Assembly (NCBI GenBank): GCA_004347685.1
Contig: SLTJ01000037.1
Location: 98,354 to 162,353, forward strand
Reading direction: 5' to 3'
Source: Clostridia bacterium
GTDB taxonomy: Bacteria; Bacillota; DSM-521; Neomoorellales; SLTJ01
DNA length: 64,000 bases
Below, in pieces: positions 34,020 through 42,345 of the stretch (the stretch's first letter is position 1; the number at the start of each line of letters is the position of its first letter). The notes under the pieces are model-generated. The model was not told the origin of the DNA. It saw only the letters and a program-made list of their open reading frames with translations, and did not search any database. A program made the translations under genes and the position numbers.

Positions 34020-35049
34020 GGCTGCCGACCTCCGCCCGCAGCAAGTCCTTGAGAAAGCCTTCGCGGTCGTTGTAATACCTGGAATCAGGAGTGATCTTCA
34101 GGCGTCCCCCCAGGGCCGAGGAGGCCATGCGGAGGATTTCCTCCGAACCGGGCTGTTCCTTACCTTTAATTATGGCCAGGGCCTGGACCTTCTCGTAGAG
34201 GGCCAGGGTACCCCGCACGCTCACGCCCCGCTCCAGTTCGTCCGCCCAGGGCTTCTGCCTGGTAGCCCTCACGATCTTCACTATCTGGTCCAAGGTGCGC
34301 TCGCCCACTTCCACTCCGTTGAGCCTGACCCCATAGCGTCTGGCTATCTCTTTTTCAATCTCCGGCGATTCCGGGTATCCCAGCTTCACCACATCAAAGC
34401 GGTCCAGGAGAACGTCGGAAAGTTCCTCTACCCCCGCAGTCTCCGCCGGGTTCATGGTGCCGATCATGACGAAGTTGGCCGGATAATCAATTTCATAGTT
34501 GCCGATGGTAGCAATTCCTTCCTCCAATACCTGCAAGAGGGCATTCTGTAACTTTTCCGCTACCCGGTTGAGTTCATCAAAAAACACCACCCCGCGGTTA
34601 CCCCGCAGGAGTTTACCCGGCTTGAAAGCCCGGTAATCCTGGGGCCCGTACTCAAAGGCCAGCACCGGGTCAATATCCCCGAGAAGGTCCTCCACGGTCA
34701 GGTCCGGCGACCCCTGGAGACGGAGGAAGCGATCTTTCCCCGGCAGGAAGGTGGCTTCCAGTTCCTCCGCTCTGGCTACCCGGGCCCGGCACAGAGGACA
34801 TACCGGATCGGCCGGATGACAGTGGTAAGGGCAGCCCTTAACCACCTCCACCGGCGGGAGGATAGAGGCAATCCGCTTGGCCATGGTAGTCTTGCCCACG
34901 CCCGGCGGCCCTTCCAGGATAATGTGATGGTCGGCCAGGAGGGAGGTGATGATCTTTTCCTTCCCCTCCTCCTGGCCGAGAATATTGGCAAAGGCGTCTT
35001 CTTTTTTTCTGACAAAGTCCAGTATTACTTCTCTCAATCCTTCAATCAT
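34009..35049 (-). CDS. MoxR/ChlI-type AAA ATPase with four-cysteine insert
   Basis: The 346-residue ATPase has Walker A GPPGVGKTT (47-55), Walker B VVFFDELNR (154-162), sensor/arginine segments (FVMIGTMNPAETAGVEE, LSDVLLDRFDVV) and a C-terminal lid with RGVSVRGTLALYEK. Between Walker A and the insert helix it carries CPYHC...CPLC (C73, C77, C84, C87), a likely zinc knuckle, at the same place as in its AAA-VWA partner. It should be the active ATPase of the pair. Homologues are used to activate dehydrogenases, chelatases and anaerobic hydrocarbon enzymes. It sits directly downstream of the acyl-CoA dehydrogenase gene on the same strand, separated by 22 bases, so one of the CoA-ester enzymes could be the client (inference). 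Confidence 0.85.
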   Translation of the reverse strand: MIEGLREVILDFVRKKEDAFANILGQEEGKEKIITSLLADHHIILEGPPGVGKTTMAKRIASILPPVEVVKGCPYHCHPADPVCPLCRARVARAEELEATFLPGKDRFLRLQGSPDLTVEDLLGDIDPVLAFEYGPQDYRAFKPGKLLRGNRGVVFFDELNRVAEKLQNALLQVLEEGIATIGNYEIDYPANFVMIGTMNPAETAGVEELSDVLLDRFDVVKLGYPESPEIEKEIARRYGVRLNGVEVGERTLDQIVKIVRATRQKPWADELERGVSVRGTLALYEKVQALAIIKGKEQPGSEEILRMASSALGGRLKITPDSRYYNDREGFLKDLLRAEVGSLAG

Positions 35050-35071
35050 GAGCTTTTATTCTAGCCTCCTG

Positions 35072-36217
35072 TCAGTCTTCCAGCAAAGCCCTGGCGATAA
35101 CCACCCTCTGTACTTGGTTTGTCCCCTCAACGATCTGGGTTACCTTGGCCTCCCGCATCAGCCGCTCCACCGGGTACTCCCGCATGTATCCATAACCGCC
35201 GAAGACCTGCACCGCGTCACAGGTCACCTGCATGGCCGTATCGGTGGCAAAGCACTTGGCCATGGAAGAAGCCCGCTGCGCCTCTTTGCTTTTGTAATCC
35301 CGGTCGGCCAGGAAAGCCGCGTTATAAACAAGCTGCCTGGCGGCCTCTACCTTTATGGCCATATCGGCCAGCATGAACTGTATCCCCTGAAACTTCGCTA
35401 TAGGCTGCCCGAATTGAACCCGCGTCTTGGCATAGGCCACGGCTTCGTCCAGAGCCACCTGGGCCAGCCCCACCGCCCGAGCCGCTGTCACCGGCCTGGA
35501 GGTGGTGAGGATCTTCATGGCTTCCATGAAGCCCTCGCCCTCTGCCCCTACCAGGTTTTCCCGCGGTACGCGTACATCCTCCAGGATAACCTCGCAGGCG
35601 TGGTTACCCTTGTGAGCCATTTTCTTTTCAATCTTGCCTATTCCCAGCCCAGGTGTACCTTTGTTAATGATAAAAGCGCTTATACCTCTGGCTTTCTTCT
35701 CTGGATCGGTCTTGGCAAATAAAGTGAATATGTCAGCCACGTCGGCATGGGTGATGAATATCTTACGACCGTTGATAACGTAGTAATCCCCATCCCGAAC
35801 GGCCCGGCTCTGCATGCTTACGTTATCCGACCCGGCCCCGGGTTCAGTGAGGGCAAAGGCCGGAATGAACTCGCCGCTCGCTATCCTCGGCAGGTACTTG
35901 CGTTTCTGTTCTTCACTGCCCGAAAGCAAGATCAATTTAGAACCCAAAGCTTGGCCGGCAAGGATTACGGCTGCATCGGAGCACCCCTGGGCCACCTCTT
36001 CCACCGCCAGGCAGAGGTCTACCACCCCGCCGCCGCTGCCACCGTACTCTTCAGGGAAGTGGATGCCGAAAAGACCATTTTCGCGAAAAAGCTCAACGAT
36101 ATCCCATGGGAACTCGCCCGTATTATCAATCTCCGCGGCCCGCGGCTTAAGCTTTTCCCGGGCCATCCGCCTGACCATGGCCTGCAACATCTGTTGTTCT
36201 TCAGTCAAAGGGATCAT
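35072..36217 (-). CDS. acyl-CoA dehydrogenase
   Basis: The 381-residue FAD enzyme oxidises an acyl-CoA to the 2-enoyl-CoA. Family segments are GLFGIHFPEEYGGSGGGVVD, FALTEPGAGSDNVSMQSRAV (FAD binding), INGRKIFITHADVADIFTLF, RVQFGQPIAKFQGIQFMLAD, QVFGGYGYMREYPVERLMRE and IVEGTNQVQRVVIARAL with the catalytic Glu position of short- and medium-chain enzymes. Substrate length or ring type cannot be told; butyryl-CoA, glutaryl-CoA-like and cyclohexanecarboxyl-CoA enzymes look alike at this level. GGAGCAAG precedes the ATG. It is the last enzyme of the hydratase-SDR-thiolase-dehydrogenase cassette. Confidence 0.92.
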   Translation of the reverse strand: MIPLTEEQQMLQAMVRRMAREKLKPRAAEIDNTGEFPWDIVELFRENGLFGIHFPEEYGGSGGGVVDLCLAVEEVAQGCSDAAVILAGQALGSKLILLSGSEEQKRKYLPRIASGEFIPAFALTEPGAGSDNVSMQSRAVRDGDYYVINGRKIFITHADVADIFTLFAKTDPEKKARGISAFIINKGTPGLGIGKIEKKMAHKGNHACEVILEDVRVPRENLVGAEGEGFMEAMKILTTSRPVTAARAVGLAQVALDEAVAYAKTRVQFGQPIAKFQGIQFMLADMAIKVEAARQLVYNAAFLADRDYKSKEAQRASSMAKCFATDTAMQVTCDAVQVFGGYGYMREYPVERLMREAKVTQIVEGTNQVQRVVIARALLED

Positions 36218-36263
36218 CTTGCTCCGCCCCCTTACTCTGTAATTGTTCTTACCTGGTATCTAA

Positions 36264-37481
36264 TTACCTGTTGTCAGGAACTTGTACCAATACCGCGTCC
36301 CCCTGGGCCAGGCCTCCGCAAATGGCCGCAACCCCATAACCGCCGCCGCGTCGCGCCAACTCATAGGCCAGGGTCATAACCAGCCGCGCCCCGCTGGCCG
36401 CCAGGGGATGCCCGATTGCGATGGCCCCGCCGTTCACATTGGTAATGGCCCGCAGGTAGGTCAGTACAGCTTCATCCTCACCGGCCAGCACCCGGGTGCT
36501 GACCAGGGGCATAGCGGCAAAAGCCTCATTAATCTCAATCAGGCTCAGGTCGGCCAAATTCAAGCCCACCCTCCGCAGAGCCTCCTTGATGGCCAGGGCC
36601 GGCACCACTGGGATCAGGCGCGGCTCCGAAGCGATGGCAGCTACCGTCAGCACCTCGGCCAGGGGTTCCTTGCCCAGCCGGCCCAGCCCCTCCTCACTGA
36701 CCATAAGGATGGCCGAAGCCCCGTCGTTGAGGCCCGGGGAATTTCCCGCCGTGCAGGTAGGGCTGCCAAAAATAGGCGACAACTTGGCTAGACCTTCTAA
36801 GGTGGTATGCGATTTGGGAAACTCATCTTCACCAAAAAGCCGGGTTGCCCCCTTGCCGGCGGGTACTTCCACGGGAACGATTTCCATGGCGAACTTGCCT
36901 TCCCGGCGGGCCAGGTCGCAGCGCATCTGGGAGCTGTATGCCCACTCATCCTGTTCCTGCCGCCCTACCCCATACTCCACCGCCACCTCACCCGCGTCCA
37001 CGGCCACAGGATTGTAATCCCTGTAACCCAGGGGCCAGATAGGGTCTTCCCAACTGAAGGGACCGGCCTTCTTCCCCTCCCAGCGCAAACCTCGCAAAAC
37101 AAAGGGGGTGCGGCTGAGGCTTTGGGCCCCACCCGCAATAACCACATTGGCCTCCCCGCTCCGCAGGGCCCGCCAGGCCATCTGGATGGCGGCGGTCCCG
37201 GAACAGCAAGCCCGATCCATATTCAGGGAGACGGTGGCAGAAGGAAACCCGGCCTTGAGCAAGGCCTGCCGGGCCACCACCGGAGTATTGGTCTCTTCCG
37301 CCTCCGCCGTATCACCGTTGCCCCAAAAGATTTCCTCCACCATCCCCGGAGAAGTCCCGGCCCTCTCCACCACGGCCCGGAGAACGTGAGCCGAGAGATC
37401 CACTAAGGATACGTCCTTTAGGGAACCGCCAAAATTGCCAAAAGGGGTACGTACACCGGCCAGTATGTAAACCCTGGTCAT
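36264..37481 (-). CDS. acetyl-CoA acetyltransferase-type thiolase
   Basis: This thiolase (405 residues) cleaves 3-oxoacyl-CoA with CoA, or condenses two acetyl-CoA. Motifs are VYILAGVRTPFGNFGGSLKD, the nucleophile Cys in LNMDRACCSGTAAIQMAWRA, VVIAGGAQSLSRTPFVL, SPGLNDGASAILMVSEEG, EINEAFAAMPLV and NVNGGAIAIGHPLAASGARL. The usual second active-site Cys loop (CxGGGxG) reads AICGGLAQGDAVL, with the Cys kept. Family length and start (AAGGAGTTGGAGT before the ATG) are normal. It lies between the SDR and acyl-CoA dehydrogenase genes with gaps of 25 and 46 bases, consistent with one beta-oxidation operon. Confidence 0.92.
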   Translation of the reverse strand: MTRVYILAGVRTPFGNFGGSLKDVSLVDLSAHVLRAVVERAGTSPGMVEEIFWGNGDTAEAEETNTPVVARQALLKAGFPSATVSLNMDRACCSGTAAIQMAWRALRSGEANVVIAGGAQSLSRTPFVLRGLRWEGKKAGPFSWEDPIWPLGYRDYNPVAVDAGEVAVEYGVGRQEQDEWAYSSQMRCDLARREGKFAMEIVPVEVPAGKGATRLFGEDEFPKSHTTLEGLAKLSPIFGSPTCTAGNSPGLNDGASAILMVSEEGLGRLGKEPLAEVLTVAAIASEPRLIPVVPALAIKEALRRVGLNLADLSLIEINEAFAAMPLVSTRVLAGEDEAVLTYLRAITNVNGGAIAIGHPLAASGARLVMTLAYELARRGGGYGVAAICGGLAQGDAVLVQVPDNR

Positions 37482-37506
37482 ACTCCAACTCCTTCTCTAT
37501 ATTATC

Positions 37507-38286
37507 TTACCAGGCCGAATGCCCCCCATCCACCAGGAGGACATGCCCGGTGACAAAATCGGATGCCGGCGAAGCCAGGAAAACGGCCGGCCCCTTGAGT
37601 TCATCCGGCCCCCCGAGACGGCCCAGGGGCACATCTTCGATTACGGCTTCCCGTTTGCCTTCCAGGCGGAAAAACAGCTCCGACATGTGGGTGCTGAAAA
37701 ATCCCGGCGCCAGGCAGTTCACGTATACCCCCCGCTTGGCCCATTTCACCGCCAGATTCTTGGTCATGGAGATCAAAGCCCCTTTGGCCGCAACGTAGGG
37801 AGGCGAATCCATATATTCGACGCCTACCACCCCGGAGACCGAGCCCATGTTAATTATCTTACCGTAACCGGCCTCGAGCATTATCCGGCCCACCCGCTGG
37901 CAACAGACGAAAACGCCAGTCAGGTTAACCTTCAGCACCTTTTCCCAGTTCTCCACGCTGATGGTTTCGTCACTTTCCCCCCAGGCAATCCCGGCATTAT
38001 TGAAAAGGATATCAATATGGCCGAATTTGTCCAGGATAGCCTGCGCCATGCCATCTACCTCTTCCACGCTGGTCACGTCACACCTGATGGCCAGAGTCCG
38101 GACGCCGTAGGTACTACTCAGCTTCTCCGTCGCCTCCTGACATTTATCCAGCCGGCGAGCACAGATAACTATGTTAGCCCCAGCCTCGGCCAGCCCTTCG
38201 GCTATCTGATATCCCAGTCCGGTATGACCGCCGGTGACAATGGCCACCCGCCCCGTGAGATCAAAAAGTTCCTTGGTATTGCGCAC
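37507..38286 (-). CDS. short-chain dehydrogenase/reductase (3-hydroxyacyl-CoA or alicyclic type)
   Basis: The 259-residue classical SDR has the NAD(P) motif VAIVTGGHTGLGYQIAEGLA, NNAG in DILFNNAGIAWGESD, Ser in INMGSVSGVVG and the YxxxK of PPYVAAKGALISMTKNLA. After the glycine motif it reads ANIVICARR, and the C-terminus ends VTGHVLLVDGGHSAW. In this operon it probably oxidises a 3-hydroxyacyl-CoA; homologues of this size include BadH (2-hydroxycyclohexanecarboxyl-CoA dehydrogenase) and FabG. The GTG at 38286 has AGGAGG nine bases upstream, which fixes the start; the open frame extends further but without family similarity. Confidence 0.88.
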   Translation of the reverse strand: MRNTKELFDLTGRVAIVTGGHTGLGYQIAEGLAEAGANIVICARRLDKCQEATEKLSSTYGVRTLAIRCDVTSVEEVDGMAQAILDKFGHIDILFNNAGIAWGESDETISVENWEKVLKVNLTGVFVCCQRVGRIMLEAGYGKIINMGSVSGVVGVEYMDSPPYVAAKGALISMTKNLAVKWAKRGVYVNCLAPGFFSTHMSELFFRLEGKREAVIEDVPLGRLGGPDELKGPAVFLASPASDFVTGHVLLVDGGHSAW

Positions 38287-38299
38287 CTGAATTTCCCTC

Positions 38300-39079
38300 C
38301 TACTTTCCTTGAAACTGCGGTTTCCGTTTTTCCAGAAAAGCGCCCACGCCCTCGCGCATATCATAGGTGGAGAACAAGAGGCCAAACCCCTGGCGTTCCA
38401 TCTCAACCGCCGTCCACAAATCAATCTCAGTGCCCTTGTTGACCACGGTCTTGATAGTCTTGAGGGCATAGGCCGGCAGGCCGGCCAGCTTCTCGGCCAG
38501 CTTCTGCGTTTCCGCCAGGAGCTGGTCTGCAGGGACAACTTTGTTGGCCAAGCCGATACGCAGGGCTTCCTCCGCTCCCACCTGACGGCCGGTAAAGAGC
38601 ATGTCCTTGGCCGCCGCCGGACCGACAATCCTTACCAACCGCTGGATGCCGGCACCCGGCAGGAGCCCCAGGGTTATCTCCGGCAGGCCGAACCTAGCCG
38701 TTTCCGACGCGACCCGCAGGTCGCAGGCCAGGGCCAGCTCGCACCCGCCGCCCAGGGCATACCCGCTAACCTCGGCAATCACCGGCTGGGGGAAATAGTA
38801 GACCTTGTCGTAGATCCGACCCCGCTGGCAGGCGAACTCATACCCCTCCCGGGAATCCTTTACCTGGGCCACCTCGGTCACATCGGCCCCGGCGGCAAAA
38901 TTTTTCTCCCCACCGGTGATGACCACCACCCGCACGTTTTCGTCCTGCTCCAGGCCATCCATGGCCTGGTACAACTCATCCATAAGCTGGCTATTCAGGG
39001 CATTGAGCTTGTCCGGCCGGTTCAGCGTAATCCTGGCTATGCACCCTTCCCGTTCTAGCAGTATACACTGGTACGACAT
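38300..39079 (-). CDS. enoyl-CoA hydratase/isomerase family protein
   Basis: The 259-residue crotonase-fold protein contains GCIARITLNRPDKLNALNSQ, FAAGADVTEVAQVKD (oxyanion-hole AGAD), SGYALGGGCELALACDLRVA with the first catalytic Glu, and FGLPEITLGLLPGAGIQRL with the second, so it should be an active hydratase. Possible substrates are crotonyl-CoA or a cyclic enoyl-CoA (BadK-like); the sequence alone does not decide. AGGAGG lies nine bases before the ATG at 39079. It is the first gene of the acyl-CoA cassette; its promoter region is shared divergently with the cNMP/CBS gene. Confidence 0.9.
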   Translation of the reverse strand: MSYQCILLEREGCIARITLNRPDKLNALNSQLMDELYQAMDGLEQDENVRVVVITGGEKNFAAGADVTEVAQVKDSREGYEFACQRGRIYDKVYYFPQPVIAEVSGYALGGGCELALACDLRVASETARFGLPEITLGLLPGAGIQRLVRIVGPAAAKDMLFTGRQVGAEEALRIGLANKVVPADQLLAETQKLAEKLAGLPAYALKTIKTVVNKGTEIDLWTAVEMERQGFGLLFSTYDMREGVGAFLEKRKPQFQGK

Positions 39080-39339
39080 GCATCCGCCCCTCCTGTTTAT
39101 TTGATTATAAGGCAGCACAGGGCGCTGCCGCAATAAGCCCGCAGAGGTCTATCCCAGGGGAAGGTTAGTTACCCCCCGCATCTAAAATCGCTCCGGCTAC
39201 CAGACCCTGCGGCCAAGATCGGGCCCTTCAAACGCTCCTAGAGTTGTGATGTTCGCCTGTCACCAACACAATTCCTGCTTGGCCTGATAAATTTTAGCGG
39301 GATGAAATGCACCTGCGCTTCCGTAACAGAAAAAATACC

Positions 39340-39368
39340 TTGCCTTAATCTAGCCTTCTTGCTACAAT
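39340..39368 (+). promoter_or_regulatory. sigma-A-type promoter of the cNMP/CBS/DUF294 gene
   Basis: TTGCCT (39340-39345) and TACAAT (39363-39368) are separated by exactly 17 bases, 40 bases before the ATG at 39409. The rest of the 329-base divergent gap (39080-39408) holds no other feature that I can support. Confidence 0.6.
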
Positions 39369-39408
39369 TGCATTAAGGTTAACGGAAAATAGAGGAAGGC
39401 GCCCAAAC

Positions 39409-41304
39409 ATGCCTGATGCCGTAACCATCTTACAAAAAACCGAGCCCTTTAGCTCCCTGGACCCGAAAATATGGGAGGGGGCCGGATTGCGCTTCCGCCG
39501 TTACCCTGCCGGCACCTGTATAGCCCGCCAGGGGGCTCCGGCCAGGAACTACCTTTTCATCGTGGCCGAAGGGAAGGTGGAAATCACCGTGGCCGGCAGC
39601 GACGGCAATAAAACCGTGGTGGGCTACCGGGAGCCGGGCCAGTTTTTCGGATCCACGGCCCTGCTCAGCCGGGAAAAGTACCCGGCTTCGGCCCGGGCTG
39701 TTACTGAAGTCACATGCCTTTTGTTCCCGCGTCAGGTCCTCTCCACCTTGCTGCAGGAGCATCCACAGTTTGCCAGTTACTTCAGCCGCAACTTAGCCGA
39801 ACGGCTCCGGGAACTCTACAGCGTGGTGGTGGCCGAGCAGACCTTTGACGCCTACCACGCCGACAACCTCCTCTTCCGTAAGCCAGTAGGAGAAATCATG
39901 TCTAGCCCGATAATTACCTGCCAGGCACGTGATCCCATCACCGCGGTAGGCCAGATCATGAGCCGCCACCACATCGGCGCCGTACTGGTCATGGAAGGCG
40001 ACCGCTGCCGGGGATTGATAAGCGAGCGGGACCTGGTGAATAAAGTCATAGCCCGGGGTGGGCATCCGGAAGGAATGACCGCGGCCGAAGTCATGAACAC
40101 CCGGGCCGTCACCGTCCCCGCTGCCAGCACCGTGGGGGACGTGTTTCTGGCCCTAAGCCGTACTCCGGCCAAATACGTAATGGTCACCAAAGAAAACGCC
40201 CCGGCAGGTATCGTCAGCGTGAGCGACCTCGTCAAGACGAGGACGACCGGGACTCTTTTCACCGCCGAAGAAATCGAGCACCAGGAAAGCATTACCGGCC
40301 TGGCCGCCATTGGCCACAGCGTAGACAGGGTGTTACAGGCCCTGGTAGCCGAGAAGGCTTCGGTGCAGCAGATTTTTGCCATTATGACCACCCTCCACGA
40401 CCGCCTGACCAAGAAGGTGATTGAAATCAGCCTGGAGGAAATGGCCAGGGAAGGCCACGGGGAGCCCCCCGTACCGTGGTGCTGGCTGAACCTGGGCAGC
40501 TCCGGGCGCCAGGAACAAACCCTGCGAACCGACCAGGATAACGCCGTCATCTACCAGGATCCCGAGCCGCAGGCGGCGGAATTAGTCAAGGACTATTTCA
40601 CCCGCCTGGGGGCCAAAGTGGTCCGGGGGCTGGAGCAATGCGGCTTTGCCCGCTGCCGCGGCGACGTCATGGCCAACAACCCCTCATGGTGCCATTCGGC
40701 GGCCGCGTGGCAACAAATAGTTGCCAACTGGCTAAAAGACCCCGAACCGCAAAACGTCCGCTACCTGACCATTCTCTTGGATTTCCGGCCGGTTTACGGC
40801 GAGACCCGCCTGGCCAAAGGGCTACGCCACCACGTATTCACTCTTTTTACCTCAACGGGAGCCTGTCGCATCCTGGCCGAGGACGACCTGCAATCAAGGG
40901 TTCCCCTGGGGCTCCTGGGGCAGCCGGCGCCGGCCAGGTGGGGCCGGCACAGAGGCCAGATCAACCTGAAAAACAGCGTGTGCGTTCACATCGTAGATGG
41001 CGTGCGCATTTTCAGCCTCGAGGCCGGCATTGAAGCCAACGCCACCCTGGACCGGCTGGCCGAACTGGCGCGGCTGAACATATTACCCCCCGCCCAAACT
41101 GAACTCTGGCAGGCCGCCTTTGAAATCTTGATGAACCTGCGCATCCGCGAAAACCTCAGGCAGGCCATGCGCGGCCATAAGCCGGATAACTACGTTGACC
41201 TGCGCCAGTTAAACCGCTACGAACGGGCCATGCTGAAGGAAGCCATGGCCGCCACCGCCGGACTGCAGGAGACGCTGGAGAGGCACTTTGCCATTTCAAT
41301 CTAG
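39409..41304 (+). CDS. cNMP-binding / CBS-pair / DUF294 nucleotidyltransferase-like protein
   Basis: The 631-residue signalling protein has a cyclic-nucleotide-binding domain (~10-130: YLFIVAEGKVEITVAGSDGN, GQFFGSTALLSREKYPASAR) and two CBS domains (~160-285: VGEIMSSPIITCQARDPITA, HHIGAVLVMEGDRCRGLISE, MTAAEVMNTRAVTVPAAST). A DUF294 nucleotidyltransferase domain with LNLGSSGRQEQTLRTDQDNA (GS...DxD) and a DUF294 C-terminal domain (~480-625) follow. It resembles GlnD-like sensors and probably adjusts an enzyme or nuclease to nucleotide status. The exonuclease gene downstream is a common partner of this family. GAGGAAGG precedes the ATG at a spacing of nine. Confidence 0.88.
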   Translation: MPDAVTILQKTEPFSSLDPKIWEGAGLRFRRYPAGTCIARQGAPARNYLFIVAEGKVEITVAGSDGNKTVVGYREPGQFFGSTALLSREKYPASARAVTEVTCLLFPRQVLSTLLQEHPQFASYFSRNLAERLRELYSVVVAEQTFDAYHADNLLFRKPVGEIMSSPIITCQARDPITAVGQIMSRHHIGAVLVMEGDRCRGLISERDLVNKVIARGGHPEGMTAAEVMNTRAVTVPAASTVGDVFLALSRTPAKYVMVTKENAPAGIVSVSDLVKTRTTGTLFTAEEIEHQESITGLAAIGHSVDRVLQALVAEKASVQQIFAIMTTLHDRLTKKVIEISLEEMAREGHGEPPVPWCWLNLGSSGRQEQTLRTDQDNAVIYQDPEPQAAELVKDYFTRLGAKVVRGLEQCGFARCRGDVMANNPSWCHSAAAWQQIVANWLKDPEPQNVRYLTILLDFRPVYGETRLAKGLRHHVFTLFTSTGACRILAEDDLQSRVPLGLLGQPAPARWGRHRGQINLKNSVCVHIVDGVRIFSLEAGIEANATLDRLAELARLNILPPAQTELWQAAFEILMNLRIRENLRQAMRGHKPDNYVDLRQLNRYERAMLKEAMAATAGLQETLERHFAISI

Positions 41305-41427
41305 GCCCATGCCACCAGAGCAGCACCAGCAAAGGGTGAAAGTGATACGGCCTATTTTAAGATAACTGACGTTGTCCCTCATGGCGCGGGTTTGCAAGTA
41401 TATGTAATATAGAAAGGAAGCCTTGAC

Positions 41428-42138
41428 ATGGTGAAATTGCTCCGAAGATTACAAACCCGGCGAGCAAGAGATGATAGTTACCTCTTACACCTTCCCCTCC
41501 GGCAGGCCAAAATCGCGGTGATAGATACGGAGACTACCGGATTCCATGCCCATAAAGGTGATGAGATAATCTCCATCGGGATGGTGATGCTAGAAAAGGG
41601 GGAAATCCGGGAGGCCTTCGAACAACTGGTAAATCCCCGGCGCCCCATACCGCCCCATATTTCCGAGCTGACCGGCATCAACAGCGCCAGGGTTATGGAT
41701 CAACCTGGAATATGCAGCCTTTTGCCGTGGCTGCTTTCCAGGCTTGAAGGCGCCATTATCGCCGGCCACAACGTCAGCTTCGATGTTGGCTTCCTGAACT
41801 GCGCCTTAAGAAAACACCGGCCTATGGCTACTCCTGCCTTTTCCGGCCCGGGTACCGGCCCGGCTCCCCTTGAAATATGCCTGGGAAAACTCCTTAACCC
41901 CACCCTGGATGTGGCCCAAATATGTTCATCCCTGCACCTCCACCTTCCCGGCTATTCCCTTGACCACCTGATGTCCTTTTTCCAGGCCGGCGATAAAAAC
42001 AAAAGACATACCGCCTTGGGCGACGCCATGGCCGCGGCCGAGATCCTCCTCTACCTCCTAGACGTCCTGGAAGAACAAGGCATTTATACCCTGTCACAGC
42101 TAAAAACACGCCTGGCGTCGAGAAATATACTAATCTGA
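41428..42138 (+). CDS. DnaQ-like 3'-5' exonuclease
   Basis: The 236-residue DEDDh exonuclease has Exo I IAVIDTETTGFHAHKGDEII, the PIPPHISELTGIN segment, Exo II IIAGHNVSFDVGFLN and Exo III HTALGDAMAAAEI, so all catalytic residues are present. It resembles PolC-type or epsilon-subunit exonuclease domains that follow DUF294/CBS proteins in many bacteria. It probably trims nucleic acid in repair, or serves the upstream regulator. It lies 123 bases downstream of the DUF294 gene on the same strand with GAAAGGAAGCC before the ATG. Confidence 0.85.
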   Translation: MVKLLRRLQTRRARDDSYLLHLPLRQAKIAVIDTETTGFHAHKGDEIISIGMVMLEKGEIREAFEQLVNPRRPIPPHISELTGINSARVMDQPGICSLLPWLLSRLEGAIIAGHNVSFDVGFLNCALRKHRPMATPAFSGPGTGPAPLEICLGKLLNPTLDVAQICSSLHLHLPGYSLDHLMSFFQAGDKNKRHTALGDAMAAAEILLYLLDVLEEQGIYTLSQLKTRLASRNILI

Positions 42139-42274
42139 GATCCGCATGTACGCCTGTAATTGATCAGTAAAATTTCCGTCCCGGCAGGAAATGACTTATT
42201 GCATGGCGAAATATCTAACCAGCACTAAGTTGGATGCGGGCGCCAATAAAACCTGCGTGTCTGCTAACGCGTAG

Positions 42275-42301
42275 CCACCCATGTCAATGGGTGGTTGTGT
42301 T
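42275..42301 (+). terminator. hairpin with weak T-rich tail
   Basis: CCACCCA, loop TGTCAA, TGGGTGG forms a perfect 7-bp stem followed by TTGTGTT. It lies after the exonuclease gene and 45 bases before the flavoenzyme start. It may terminate the upstream unit or modulate the next gene. Confidence 0.5.
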
Positions 42302-42345
42302 CTTCAGAACTGCACCGTAAATCTGTCTGATAGGAGGTACGCGCA

